From the NCBI RefSeq assembly GCF_014633365.1, contig NC_068347.1, forward strand, positions 25,646,493 to 25,710,492: a stretch of DNA of 64,000 nt, read 5' to 3'. This stretch comes from Diospyros lotus. Its lineage: Eukaryota > Streptophyta > Magnoliopsida > Ericales > Ebenaceae. Position numbers and translations under genes: made by a program. Shown here piece after piece: positions 26,801-37,690 of this stretch (its first letter is position 1; the number at the start of each line of letters is the position of its first letter). The notes beneath the pieces are model-generated. The model was not told the origin of the DNA. It searched no databases and saw only the letters and a list, made by a program, of their open reading frames with translations.

Positions 26801-29800
26801 ACTACACAACCAAAAACTTTAGGCTCAACGAAAGGAAAGAATAGTGTATTAGGATATGATTCACAAAGGGTTTCAAGAGGGGTTTTGAATTTGAGAGTTT
26901 TAGAAGAGAGACGATTTATCAAATATCCAGCTGTAAGAAAAGCCTCCCCCTAAAATGAATGAGGCACGTGAGTGATGAACATCATAGCCATTGCCACTTC
27001 TAAGAGAAGTCAATTTTTTCTTTCAGCCACACCATTTTATTGTGGTGTGTAGGGACAAGAACTTTGATGCAAAATACCATGCTCAAGTAAGTAGTTGGTC
27101 AAGTCATGAGAAAAATATTCTCGACCATTGTCGGTTCGAAAGATACGAATAGAGGTTTGAAACATATTCAAAACAAACTTATGAAATCTTTTGAATATGC
27201 TACTTGCTTCTGATTTATCTTTCATAAGATACACCCAACATGCCCTAAAATGGTCATTAATAAAAGTTATAAACCATCTTGAACCGGAAAGATTAGGACC
27301 CCAAATGTCACTATGGATTAAATGAAACGGTTTAAAAGGTTTATAAGATTGAATGGGGTGATGAGCTCTTGATTGTTTTGCAAGAGTACATTGTTCACAA
27401 GAAAGAATATGGTCCTTATTGATAAAAAACTGAGGATACAAGAATCTAAGATAGGGAAAGCTAGGGTGTCCTAATCGTTTATGCCATAACATGATTTTGG
27501 CATTGGAGGTAATAGTTAGGACTATTTTATTCGAATGAGATGAGGCTGAAGTATTCTTCGTCAACCAATTGAGTCCAGCTTTTGCTTCAACACTGCCAAT
27601 CATCATCCCTGATGCTTGGTCCTGAAACACACAACATGAAGGAAGAAATATCACTCTGCAATTCATATCTTTTGTAATCCTACTCACTAATAAGAGATTA
27701 TAACTCAACCCAGACACATATAAAACTAATTCTAGCTTTAGATTTGAAAGACAAACAGTCCCATAACCCACTGCAGGAGATATAGTACCATCAGCCATTG
27801 AAATATCAATTGAATCTTTACAAGGAGTGTATTCAGTTATATGCTTAGTAGAACTAGACATATGGTCGGATACCCCTGTGTCTATTATCCAAGCGTCCTT
27901 AGGCAGTCTATGTGTCCTCAAGGAGAGATAGGGATTACCTTGTAGTGCCATGGATGTAGTAGGTTGATGTATAGAGCGGTTGGTAGGGCTGGTACCTTGA
28001 TTTAGCAATCAATAGAGGGCCTGAATTTGTTCTTCTGACAGATTTAAATATGTCCTACTTCTATCCTCACTGGATGCCTCGGTAACATAGGCTGATCAGG
28101 TATTATCTCTCTTGTTTTTAGGCTTCCAATTTGCAAGTTTACCATGGATCTTCCAACAAGTATTCTTTGTATGATACGACCTTTTACAGTGGTCACACCA
28201 CTGTTTTTCTCTTCCTTCTCCTTTTGAGAAATTTTCCCTTGGTTAACAGTTGCAAGGGCAGAATTTTGTTGGTTTATACTTAGATCATTGAGTTGATGAA
28301 GCATTACATTTCGTCGACTTTCTTCTCTTCTCACCTCGGCAAAGACCTCCCTGAGAGATGGCAGGCGTTTTTGTTCCTAAAATCCTACCTCTTACTTCAT
28401 CTAAATCAGTGTTAAGTCCATGAAGGAAATCAAATATCCTATCTTTTTCAATCATCTTGTAATACCTCTTATTGTCAGCAATACACTTCCAATTTATAGT
28501 ATGAAATAAATCAATTTCATGCCATAACTCAACCAATATATTAAAGTAATATGTAACACTCATGTTACCTTGCCTTGTTGTCCTAATGGCTAACCTTATT
28601 TCAAAGCTTTAAGAGGAGTTCTCCAGGTCAGAATACATCTCATGGATTGAACCCCAAATCTCCTTGGCGATTTTGTAAAATAGGTAAGTCCTCCCTAGTC
28701 TTAGCTCCATCAAGTTGATCAACCATGCCATTATGGTTCAATTTTCTGCTTCACAAGTGCCATAGGTGGTAGAATCGGTAGGAGAAGCAAGAATATCTCC
28801 AGTGAGATAGCTGAATTTTCCTTTCCCTTTGAATACCAATAAAATAGACTAAAACCATTCCCTAAAATTACTATCATTTTAACTTGTGGTGAGTAATTTG
28901 TATGAGATGGTTATCAATAGAGGCAATTGGTAGATTTTGAGAAGAAAGGGCTCAACCAGAAAGAGGAAAAGGGTTCGGAGAGCTTGTAGCGGAGGCTTCA
29001 GTTAGGGTAGGATTTTGGTGAATATCAGCCATGATTTTTGAGAAAGAGAAGAAGAGCATCAAAGCCTTGATGCTATTTATCGGACCTTGGCTCTAATACC
29101 ATGAAACAAGCAAAAAACAAAATGCTTGATTAATTCATTCTAGAGGAATAGGAAAGAATATATACACAAGGGTCCTATAATTTAGGAGAAGATTTAGGAT
29201 TCTTTATCTCCTAAAAACTAGGGACAAACCAAACTTAAAATTACAAACTTTAAATATAAATTTACAACAATTACTCTACAAGGATAATGACTTATCCTTA
29301 TCTTATCAATCGCCTATTTTGAATTTCAAATCTTCTTGATCTCACCTAATAGATAATGATGTCATTATGTGACGTTATCAAAATATGAAAACGCATCGAG
29401 AACAATTGTAGTAATTTATTGATATATTTTCTTTAGTATTATGTTATTTCATTTTTTTTTTTTTTTTTGCTATTTAATTTTTGCCCACCCATGTAAAAAC
29501 TTCTGGCTTTACCACTACTCGTGAGGGCATTCTATTAATGATATAGGTTGTCGTAAGAATGACTTCATCTCAGAAATGTTTAGGGACATTGGAGGAGAAC
29601 AAAAGAGATCTAGCAACTTCCAAGAGATGTTGGTTTTTACGTTTAACAACCTCGTTTTGTTGGGGGTATCCACGCATAAACTTTGATGAATGATCCCCTA
29701 ACTTGAAAGATAGTTACCAAGAATAGAATTAAAATATTCCTTGGGATTTATCAGTTCTCAAGATTTGAATTTTGGTATGAAACTGATTTTGGATCATAGA

Positions 29801-31785
29801 ATTGAAGCGTTGAAAGATCTCACTAGCTTCATATTTCTTTCATAAGAAATCCCCAAATAAGGCGAGTAAGATCATCAATAAATAAGATAAACCAACGAGA
29901 ACCAATAACATTTTTTATCCTAGAAGGGCCCCACACATCACTATGAATCATAGAAAAAGAATGAGATGCTTTGTAAAGTTGAATGGGATAATTGTTCCAA
30001 ATATATTTAGAATACTGACAAATTTCACATTGAAACAAATGTGGGTCGTTATTCTTAAACAATGAAGGCAACAGTTTGTGAAGATAGACAAAATTTGGGT
30101 GACCTAACCTATAGTGCCATAACATAATTGCACCATTATTATCAAAAGGAAAAACAGAGGAAGAAACAAAACTTTTTGAGGTTAAGCAACTATTGGGATG
30201 AATTGGTTTGCTCTAGAGGCCCATTGTCTTGAGGAGATAAAGTCCTTATGTACCAAAATCTTTTTCACACCACTTCTGATGTAGGATGCAGCGGAGATCA
30301 GCTTGGAGTCTAAATTAGAATTTTTCTCATAGCTGTCCCTTTCCACTATTGTTGGCCTTATCATATGCAACATAAAAATAGAAGCTTTTCTTGCTTGGCA
30401 CCCCTAGTGCACTATGAGCATTAAGGGTAATAGTGGTAGGTCTTCACTTTACTTTCACGTATGGCACCATGGAAGGGAAATTTTGCATTATCCCTAAATA
30501 ATAGTGGGAGAAGATACATTTAGTTCCTACAATTGTTACTTGAGCTACTGTAGTTGATCTTTACAAACTGCCATGTGGCGGCAATGAAAATTTTTCCATC
30601 TAAACATGGGCAGGAGTTGAGAATTTTTCTCACAATTGGTCCCCTCTATGGAAATAAAACAAAATCCAGCCACTGTTGATCAGATGTGTCGACAGCATAT
30701 GATAGGTGCAAATCAAGAGAAATTCCATTTTCATCCCATTACAATATTTTAGTGAAAAATTAGCCCAGGATCCAGACCAAATCTATAGACCAGTTATCAT
30801 AGTACTTAATCCCATGGTGGAGGTGTATGAGATGCCCGAAATATATAAGTGAAAGTAAAGAGCTTAATTGTCAACTCCTTCACCAATTTCTTCTGGATGA
30901 GTTGACGTAATTATTTTGAATGCTACCAAATCAATCCTTATGCACAACCAAGTGAAGGCTTTACACCCGTTGTGGGAACAAAGAAAAAGCATTCCATTGT
31001 CAACTCAAGCATCAACATCGCGATGATAAATACAAAACTGCGTACAGCCAATGCAACTGGAGGCAGTTGTCTATGAAGATTTAGTCTAAGTTCGAGGCAG
31101 AATCTGAAAGAATGATTAACTAATATCAAATTGCATGTTTTTCACTATACAATAGACATTATATTTTTACGAGTAACCAAACCAAAAAAGTTGGATACTT
31201 TGACAAATATCTATTCATGTTCTTCCTCAATCAAAAATAAATAAAACTAGCTTCAGTTCTCCACTTTGTTTTCCAATCTGTTCTCTTTTCTTTGGTTAAA
31301 ACCCAAGCTCCTAGAGACCCCTTGTATGACATATAATTCCAAACATAATCACAAACAAAAACATGAGAAAAATGCACCTCGGCTATGAGAATCCTCCTAA
31401 ATGCGTTAGCGAGCGCAGCGTCAATACCAATCAAATCGACCTCCATTTCGTCCTCGGTAAGCCGAATCACTTCTACTCTAAAGCCATTGCGGAATTGGTC
31501 CAACCTCAAGCTGTTATCAACTCCCATGGCCGCATAAGCGCCAGAGTATTGTATGTTGTCCGTCTGTAATCCAAAGTAAAAAAAAAAAATTAAAAACCGT
31601 AAACATAAGTTGCCAACCAAATCAATAACACTGTGAAATGTCAGTGCTTCTGTCTAAGCCGGTATACGTACATGAGTAGGAGCATCGGAGTTGCAGAAGA
31701 CGCGAGTTCGCTGGAGATGGAGGTGCGGAGGAAGCTCGCCCTTCGGCACGTCCGGTAACTCCCAAATCGGAACCTTATTAGCCAT
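14819..31785 (-). CDS. RPAC1: RPAC1, shared subunit of RNA polymerases I and III (AC40 type)
   Basis: Nine exons on the minus strand: 31785-31672, 31563-31378, 20124-19995, 19879-19799, 19676-19480, 16514-16419, 16302-16224, 16035-15919, 14922-14819. They total 1104 nt, phases close exactly, and the product is 367 aa, close to plant orthologues. RPAC1 pairs with the AC19 subunit as the alpha-like assembly platform of Pol I and Pol III in the nucleus. Visible family marks are NAFRRIL (residues 92-98), PTMAIEKV after the exon 2/3 junction, [29 protein letters not shown] in exon 6 and STG-like ATGALPP near the C-terminus. Exon 8 carries Cys307, Cys310 and Cys313 (CTLCREC), part of the metal-binding insert seen in D/AC40-type subunits. 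Intron 2 is 11,253 bp of nested transposons, yet no exon is damaged. Telo-box motifs lie upstream. Confidence 0.95.
17418..18117. mobile_element. MITE-like element, ~700 bp, in RPAC1 intron 5
   Basis: The termini are imperfect inverted repeats: the left end reads GAGCCTGATTGGATTAGCT and the reverse complement of the right end reads GAGTGTGTTTGCCTTAGCT. TTAA flanks both sides (17414-17417 and 18118-18121), consistent with a TTA-type PIF/Harbinger (Tourist) duplication. Inside, words such as AGCTTATAAGCT recur near both ends in inverted order. No coding capacity is seen. Confidence 0.55.
18271..18631. repeat. Pair of ~90-bp direct repeats, possible TRIM-like element
   Basis: A segment beginning ATCCTAAAAGCA and ending with a CCAATGTGGGATGTTAC-type word (18271-18362) recurs in diverged form at 18548-18631 (ATCCTAAAAGCA ... 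GATATGGGACATAAC). The spacer is about 185 bp and non-coding. The size suits a miniature LTR element, but the ends are not clean TG...CA, so classification is open. Confidence 0.4.
18628..18850 (+). mobile_element. RTE-clade LINE reverse transcriptase fragment
   Basis: The plus-strand frames read like the central part of plant RTE reverse transcriptase: a [14 protein letters not shown] motif, then after a frameshift [11 protein letters not shown]. Only about 70 codons survive, with stops and at least one frameshift, so it is a dead fragment inside RPAC1 intron 5. Confidence 0.65.
21014..21316 (-). repeat. 3' LTR candidate of copia remnant A
   Basis: It begins (minus strand) TGGAGATTACAG directly after the polypurine tract that follows the RNase H stop, and ends in AAGTAACA at 21014, giving TG...CA termini over about 303 bp. 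There is no partner LTR for comparison, so the outer boundary is inferred. Confidence 0.5.
24288..24552 (-). repeat. 3' LTR of copia B
   Basis: 265 bp, reading TGTTGGATGTGATC...GCTTGTTTCA on the minus strand. It aligns with the 5' LTR over its length with about 15 substitutions and one 15-bp length difference (hand count, roughly 94% identity). Confidence 0.85.
29102..29351 (-). repeat. 5' LTR of copia B
   Basis: 250 bp. Its first bases are TATTAGGTGAGATC, so the canonical TG start has mutated to TA. It ends GCTTGTTTCA immediately before the tRNA-Met primer-binding site. Confidence 0.85.
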
Positions 31786-31990
31786 CGGTCTCTGTCTGGC
31801 GGGGAAAACGTGAATTTTTGTACTTGGGAGAGAGAGAGAGCAGCACGGCGGTTGTAGCAAGGGATGATTGGCGGTGAGAGGAGATGTCAATGGAAGCCTG
31901 TAGAAGTGGGGGTTGCTGATATGGAAGCACTCACCATTGATGGTTTGATGTAGGGTTTAGGGTTTTAGAGAGAAGGGTTGGCATTCGCAA
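31786..31990 (-). promoter_or_regulatory. RPAC1 leader and promoter with telo-box motifs
   Basis: TAGGGTTTAGGGTTTTAG at 31951-31968 gives two overlapping telo-box cores (AAACCCTA on the minus strand) about 170 bp upstream of the RPAC1 ATG. Telo boxes are enriched in promoters and leaders of plant ribosome-biogenesis and translation genes. A short GA/CT tract (31831-31840) lies in the probable 5' UTR. An open frame extends upstream of the ATG to 31890, but it starts at a non-conserved position. Confidence 0.6.
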
Positions 31991-33236
31991 GGCCGTGTTT
32001 GGTGTTTGGTTTTTATCATATGAATTTGAATGAATCAAGAACTCCCTTATTTTCTTGGTTATTTTTACGATTTTTTTAATTTTTAATTTTTTAAAATAGT
32101 GAAAATATATTTATTTTTATATTTTTAAAAACACATTTTTAAAAAATAAGAAAATTATAAAAAAAACTCAAAATAACAAAAAAAAATTAACTATTTTCAT
32201 CATATGTTCAAAATTTTCAAAATACAAAAAATATTACAAAAAAAATAATATATTTTTAACAATTTCAAAACAGATACTCAAAATTAAAATTAAAATATGA
32301 AAAGAATAGCCCCTACTTTTACTAAATGCTAATAATCTATTCATAATTTTACCAATTAATTGATTAAAAGTTTGAATTTTAATTACGAATACACAAATAA
32401 CTGTAAATAAGGTAAACTTCCTTCTTTTTATTATTTTTGTGGTTATGTATATTTTTAATTTTGTTTTTTGGAAATGGATTGATTTTTTCATTGCAAAAAC
32501 TGGTAAAATATTTCTTTTGGAATTTTCTTAATTTCTGAAATTTGAAATGGGGATTTATTCATAAATAATATTTTTATCATTATCACAAATATTTTCATTT
32601 TATTTATCAACAAGAATGGTAAAAAAATATTCACTTTTGACTACAACAATAACAAGAAAATAATTTAACTTTTCCAAAAGTTTTCACTTTTAATTTTAAA
32701 AAAAAAATCAATTTTTTTTATTTTGTTGATAAATTTACTTTTTTTCAAAATAATTTACTATCAAACAATTTTTACCCTTTATTCTAGAGATAGTGATATT
32801 GATTATAATCAATTTACACATAACACAAAGATAATGACTGAACTGAGTGTCAACTTTTCAACCTTCAACACACCTCTTTGTTTCAACATGATAGATCATT
32901 TGTATTTTAAAATTTTTTGTGTCTTTTTATTTGAAATATGAGAAGTCTTTTTACATATGTCTTCTTAACTATCGAGTAGAGACAAATATTTTCATCACGA
33001 GACAATTAATTGTATTTCAAAAGGACAATAAAGTCTGTAAAACTAATCTCAATAATGATAATTGTTAGAAATTTGAGTTTTGATTTATAGATAATATATT
33101 TTTGAAAAATATTTGTTCAATAAATTTAGTTTATTGATAATTTTCAAATCATTTTTCTCTAAATAATTTTGTATTGAAAATTTCATGTTCATATACTTGT
33201 GTATTTCTAAGAATAGCAAAATATATTCATATAAAT

Positions 33237-34030
33237 CAATCGAGTATGATCAAATTTTAAGAAAATATTTTTTAAAAATCGACTAAGTATAAAAGCCTTC
33301 TAAAAAATGTTGGTCAATTTCATTTTCATGCCTAATCAAGTGTTGAAGTGATTCAATCAATTTTTGCAAAGTTTCAACTCAAGTATGTGTTATTCAAGTA
33401 TATTCTTCTAAAAATTTGAATCGAGTTTGACACTTCATATAATTATATATAAATACTTCTTATACTCTAATGTGTTTTTAGATTAACCGAGTATCAAAGT
33501 TTGAGCATATATTGAATATAGTAAAGTTGTTACTATAATTGACTAATATGCTTGGATCAATCAAGTATCCGTGGGTTAAGCGTTTTACGTATTTGTTTCT
33601 ATTTGAAAAATCATTTGAGTATTTTTTTTTATGTGATTTTCAAGTTAGTTGGTTACATGCTTTCTCAATATATAGTTCAATAGACTATTAAAGATTTATC
33701 AGTCGAGCGAGTTATGCATACTCTCTGTATCTTTTAAACTCATTTGAGCATTTTCATGAGTTAGTCAAGTAAAGTTTTGACTGAATATGGTTAAGTTTAT
33801 GTGCTTCAAAATTAATTTGGTATAAAATATTTATATTTGGGTATACACTTCCATTAGTCAAGTAAGTATAGTTTAATAGTTGAGTATTTATTATGTGCTT
33901 TCAGTGGTTTCGTTAATCGAGTATTGGTTGGTCATATTCGAGTAAACTCTACATAATCGATTACCTACTTTATTCAATCGATTGGAAGGTTTTTCATTAG
34001 TCGAGTGTTTTTTTAACCCAGTCAAGTAAC
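33237..34030. repeat. Tract of degenerate TCGAGTA / TCAAGTA words
   Basis: Variants of (A)TCGAGTA, TCAAGTA and GTCGAGT recur about every 30-60 bases for 800 bp, for example AATCGAGTAT at the left edge, AACCGAGTATC, AATCAAGTATC, TAATCGAGTATTGG and AGTCAAGTAAC at the right. Spacing is irregular, so this is not a simple tandem array. I do not recognise the element. Confidence 0.45.
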
Positions 34031-34282
34031 TGTCATCTGAATTTGAAATTTATAACCATTGAGTGCATTCAATGCTTGACAATTTACACCTTTCAAATCA
34101 TTAAATACTAATCAAACAACATAGATTTATTTGCATGAATTATTAAATGTTGTATAAAGCTATTAGAGACAAAATGTGGCACTTGTGAGACAAAATGGAT
34201 CATTCATTTTTAAATTTGTTATGTCAACTAACATTCAGCACAAGAACTCTATATATATAGGAGAAATGGCTACTTGAAAAAT

Positions 34283-34362
34283 GTTACATCCGAACAACAC
34301 ACGTGTTATACTACTTCAAACAGTTACATCTGAACAACACACGTGTTATACTACTTCAAACA
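34283..34362. repeat. Two tandem 40-bp units, each with an ACACGTGT core
   Basis: The unit starts GTTACATC(C/T)GAACAACAC and ends TACTACTTCAAACA; the second copy starts exactly 40 bases after the first, with a single visible difference. Each copy contains ACACGTGT, a palindrome with a CACGTG (G-box) core. Confidence 0.85.
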
Positions 34363-35859
34363 AATTTCACGATTTCTCTTTATTCTCTAATCTTGTTTCT
34401 CATGAGCTATTCATTCTAAAATATTTATGTGATAAATTATTTGAGAGTGAGCATCATTTCAAATTTTGTAACTCTCTTAGTTAAGAAAATAGCTTTCGTG
34501 CTTACTATATCATTCATCATTCTCTTTAAATATTCTTTCATAAACTCATTATGAATTTGTAAAAAATTACACCTTAGCCTTTAAAAAGTAGTGGTTATGG
34601 TTTAGCCTATTTGAAAAGCCAACTTGTAAAAGTAAAACCTTATCTCGTAAAAAGATTATGATTGTGGCTGAACCATTTGTAAAAAAACTAAGTGTAAATA
34701 TTTGTAGCGAGTCTGCTAAAACTACAAGGTAATAAAATACACTAGTGGACGTGCTTGCAAAATCATTGGTCGTGGATCAAAATAATGAATTAGGCAGTTA
34801 AGACTGAAGCACTATATATTATGTGTACCATTTTTTTATTTATTTACAACATTATTTTTTAGTTTATTTCAATCAACTTTATTTTATAAAAGGTGAAAAA
34901 ACTTAATTCATCTCTCATTAACTTTTCTATTTATCTTAAGATAACATATATTAAAATTATACATAGATAGTGAAAAATGACACAGAAAGTTAATAAACTA
35001 AAATAAGAAATATCTTCAACTTTTTAACTTATTTGTAAATAAAAGAGATAATTAGGACAGAATCTTGAAGAGAGACTAAAGTTCCGCTCTCTTTGTTGTT
35101 TTCATACCAATTTTAGTTTTTAATTTTCTAAAAGAATGAAAATGGGTTTACTTTGTCATTTTTAAAAATACTTTTTGAAAATAAAAAAATTATAAAGGAA
35201 ACTCAAAACAACAAAATTGTTTTGGTTATTTTCAGGCAAAACAATCTCTAAGTCCAAAATATGGAAAATACAATCCATTTTTCATGTTTTGCATCTAAAA
35301 AAGAAAGAGAAAAAAAGAAAAAAAATATTCTTAAGTTTCAAAAATAAAATTATATATTTATTTAAAATTTTAAAAATATAGTATATCTATATTATAATTA
35401 AAAATATAGGATAACATAGTATATTATTAAGTATATTAAATATATTATCTGTAATAATATTTAATATAAATTATCATTTAGATGTTAGTAATTTATTAAT
35501 TAAATTTATTATTTTATTTTAATATTAAAATTAAAATTTTATTAAAAGTAGTTAATTTTATCATTTAATAATCAAATTCATTGAATTAAATATCATAAAA
35601 TAATTTTTCTCAAATTTTTAAAGTAAACACATTTTTTTAATTTCTTGTTTTAAAAACGATAAAAAGAACACGTTTTTAATTTTTTGAAAACAGACTATCA
35701 AAACAAAAAATTCAAAATGAATTTAAAATTCAAAATTAAAAATAAAAAACGTAAAGAAAATACAGGCTAAGTGTTTTAAACATATAAGAATTAGATGAGA
35801 GTTTGGATCTAAGTGTCCAGGTAACCTTAAATTAAGAGTGTTTTTTGTAATAACTGTTT

Positions 35860-36340
35860 ACATGTTTGTATGTTTTTAAGATGTTTGAAGGAAAACATTT
35901 ATAAGTTTTTAAGATGTCTGAAGCAACCCTTTAAGATGTCTATAAATTTTTTAAAATGTATGTTCTTAATTTGAATAAATTTCAAGAATAATAACACTTA
36001 TTAGACATTATTTGAACGTTTATCTCCCTTAATCCAAATATTTGTGTAGGAAATATTTTGGACATGCTTAAGATGTTTGTAGTTTAGGTTTCAAACGTTT
36101 GCTTGAAAATATGAGATTAGATCAGATATTGGACACTTTTAAGATGTCATGACACAACTTTCAAATATTTGTATGAAATCTTAAAATTAAGCTACATTCT
36201 AGCTATTTTTTTAGATGTTTGAGATGTCTATATCAAAGTTCAAACATAGTTAATTAGTTCAGACATCTATTAGTATTCTTTTCAATCATCCGTTGCTTTT
36301 TAAATATTTGAGTGTTACTGTTCAGACATTTACAAAGTTG
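35860..36340. repeat. Tract of degenerate AAGATGTTTG / AGATGTCTG words
   Basis: AAGATGTTTGAAGG, AAGATGTCTGAAGC, AAGATGTCTAT, AAGATGTTTGTAG, AAGATGTCATGAC, AGATGTTTGAGATGTCTAT and the reverse form CAGACATCT recur over ~480 bp with irregular spacing. The texture is like the tract at 33237-34030 but with a different word. Confidence 0.4.
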
Positions 36341-37690
36341 TAAAATTTGTAGAACCCAATTTTAGATTTGATATAAAATATCTTTGTTATCGTCAAAATC
36401 AAAATACTTGAGAACAACAATATATTTTAAAATAATAACTTCATTTTATTTTAATTTAATATTAAAACTTTTAATATATATATATATATATTTCAATTTA
36501 ATATGAAATTTCCATAAGTAATACTCAATCGAGTGACTTTACTAATTTGACTTTTTATTTTATCTATTTATTTTTTATATGGAATAAATATTATTATTAT
36601 AACAAGTTAATTCAATAATGAAAATTAAAAGATATATGTATTTTTAATTAAAATCAATGCTTCCACATTGCAAAGTATATAGTTAGTTGCTACATGTGAT
36701 TTTTTTTTTTTATATTATATGATTTTTTTAGTTTTTGTCTTATAATATGTTGACTCAAAAATAATTTGTTAAAATTGGTTCGGACAATTTATAAATTAAT
36801 AATTACTTATAAATTTAATAGTAGTTACACAGTGTAAAATGACCATTTTATAATTTTTGTATTTATTTATAACATGGTTACATGAAACTCTACATTCTTG
36901 ATCTCTTCTTTAGGATGATGAACTATATAAATCCATAAATTTTAATTAATTTTTGTCAAGTTCTCATAATTAACATGAATTTAGCACAAACACATAACTT
37001 CTCATTTTATAAAAATATTTAGTATCAATCGAGTCAATTACCAAGATATTTGCTTCTTGTATGAGAAAACAAACAAGTACATTAAAAATAATAACATTAA
37101 CAAAGTTCCAATATATATATATATATATATTTAAGTTCCGACGGGCTTTTGATGAACAGTAAATTAAAGTTTTCACAAACAAACTGAATAATTTTCTTTT
37201 ATCGATTTTCATTCCATGGACCTCCACAATTTATACCAATCTTCATGATGGTATAATTTTGGTCGATTTATACCAAAATGCTAGGAAATTCATGTAATTT
37301 TGGTTCAATTCAAATCAATCAACCCACTCGTGAATCTGATAATTGAATTCGTTAGAGATCCTGATCCAACATAAACAATACGAATAAAAAGAACTATTGA
37401 GAATACAACAGCTGCATAGACTAGGGAAGAATGCAAAACTGACAAAAACTTTCGGCCTTCCATGGCCTAACCTCTGCCCCCATTACTATGTTACAGGAAA
37501 TTGGAAGTTTAGATAGGCAGCCAATGCCTGAGGCCGCCATAGCAGATTGAAGTAAAGTGACATGGTCCTGTGGTTGGTTTTATATCGTATTGCAGAGGCT
37601 TTAGCCCTTAAATTCTCTTTGGATACCGAGCAATGATTGGTGGTCCACGAATACCCCAGCCATTCCTTCATTTGCCTCTGCCAAAATCGG

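Larger units (their letters stand above)
24288..29351 (-). mobile_element. Copia element B, 5.06 kb, two LTRs, perfect 5-bp target duplication
   Basis: GATAA flanks both ends (24283-24287 and 29352-29356). The minus-strand order is 5' LTR (29351-29102), primer-binding site TGGTATTAGAGCC from 29101 (complementary to initiator tRNA-Met), gag (to about 28100) with a CCHC knuckle ([14 protein letters not shown] near 28160-28205), protease with DTG (at 27882-27890), pre-integrase and integrase (HxxxH-CxxC side and DD(35)E core) to about 26383, reverse transcriptase with YVDD (25134-25547), RNase H remnants, polypurine tract CTTGAGGGGGAG and 3' LTR (24552-24288). Several stops and frameshifts, including a TAA inside the integrase text before NGVAERKN, make it non-autonomous now. 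It is the youngest layer of the nest. Confidence 0.9.
23521..29517. mobile_element. Non-autonomous hAT element, ~0.93 kb before copia B inserted
   Basis: Integrase coding of remnant A breaks exactly here. CTTGTGAG (23513-23520) and CTCGTGAG (29518-29525) flank the insert, an 8-bp duplication with one mismatch, typical of hAT. The ends are imperfect inverted repeats: left CAAAGGTGGAGCC, right (reverse complement) TAGTGGTAAAGCC, both ending in the AGCC common in plant hAT termini. Element-specific DNA is 23521-24287 and 29357-29517. No transposase is present. The left arm carries a run of degenerate units on the theme TTTAGGGACTGAATTTT (about 23800-24050). Confidence 0.72.
21014..30290 (-). mobile_element. 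Copia remnant A, 5'-truncated, interrupted at 23521-29517
   Basis: This Ty1/copia remnant lies in reverse orientation. From the left it shows a 3' LTR candidate (21014-21316), a purine tract (GAGGGGAGAG, 21317-21326), then RNase H with [10 protein letters not shown] and [10 protein letters not shown] motifs, reverse transcriptase with YVDD (in 21914-22321), the linker before RT and the integrase C-terminal part (to about 23512). After the insertion it resumes at 29518 with the integrase text IINRMPSR and runs to the pre-integrase motif [10 protein letters not shown] (29829-30125). Protease, gag and the 5' LTR are absent. Many stops and frameshifts mark it as old. The right boundary near 30290 is approximate because similarity fades. 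Confidence 0.8.
20125..31377 (-). other. RPAC1 intron 2, 11.25 kb, packed with nested transposons
   Basis: The donor GAG|GTGCAT at 31378/31377 and the acceptor TTGCAG|CTTCCC at 20125/20124 bound it. It contains copia remnant A, a hAT element inside A, and copia B inside the hAT element, each entered separately. The flanking parts, 20125-21013 and about 30290-31377, hold ordinary intron sequence with nothing I recognise. Confidence 0.9.
31991..37690. other. AT-rich intergenic region between RPAC1 and NOP2
   Basis: No gene is supportable over 5.7 kb. Most is low-complexity A/T. Three ordered subregions stand out and are entered separately: a tract dense in TCGAGTA-like words (33237-34030), a 40-bp tandem duplication (34283-34362), and a tract dense in AAGATGTCT-like words (35860-36340). 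The segment 37130-37690 is less AT-rich and probably contains the NOP2 3' UTR. Confidence 0.55.

Noticed and set aside
30182..30373. 63-codon minus-strand frame next to copia remnant A
   Set aside because: Only its end resembles copia pre-integrase text out of frame; the rest has no recognisable similarity.
31786..31890. 35-residue N-terminal extension of RPAC1
   Set aside because: The extended frame has no similarity to RPAC1 proteins, and the internal ATG at 31785 ([10 protein letters not shown]) fits the expected start and length.
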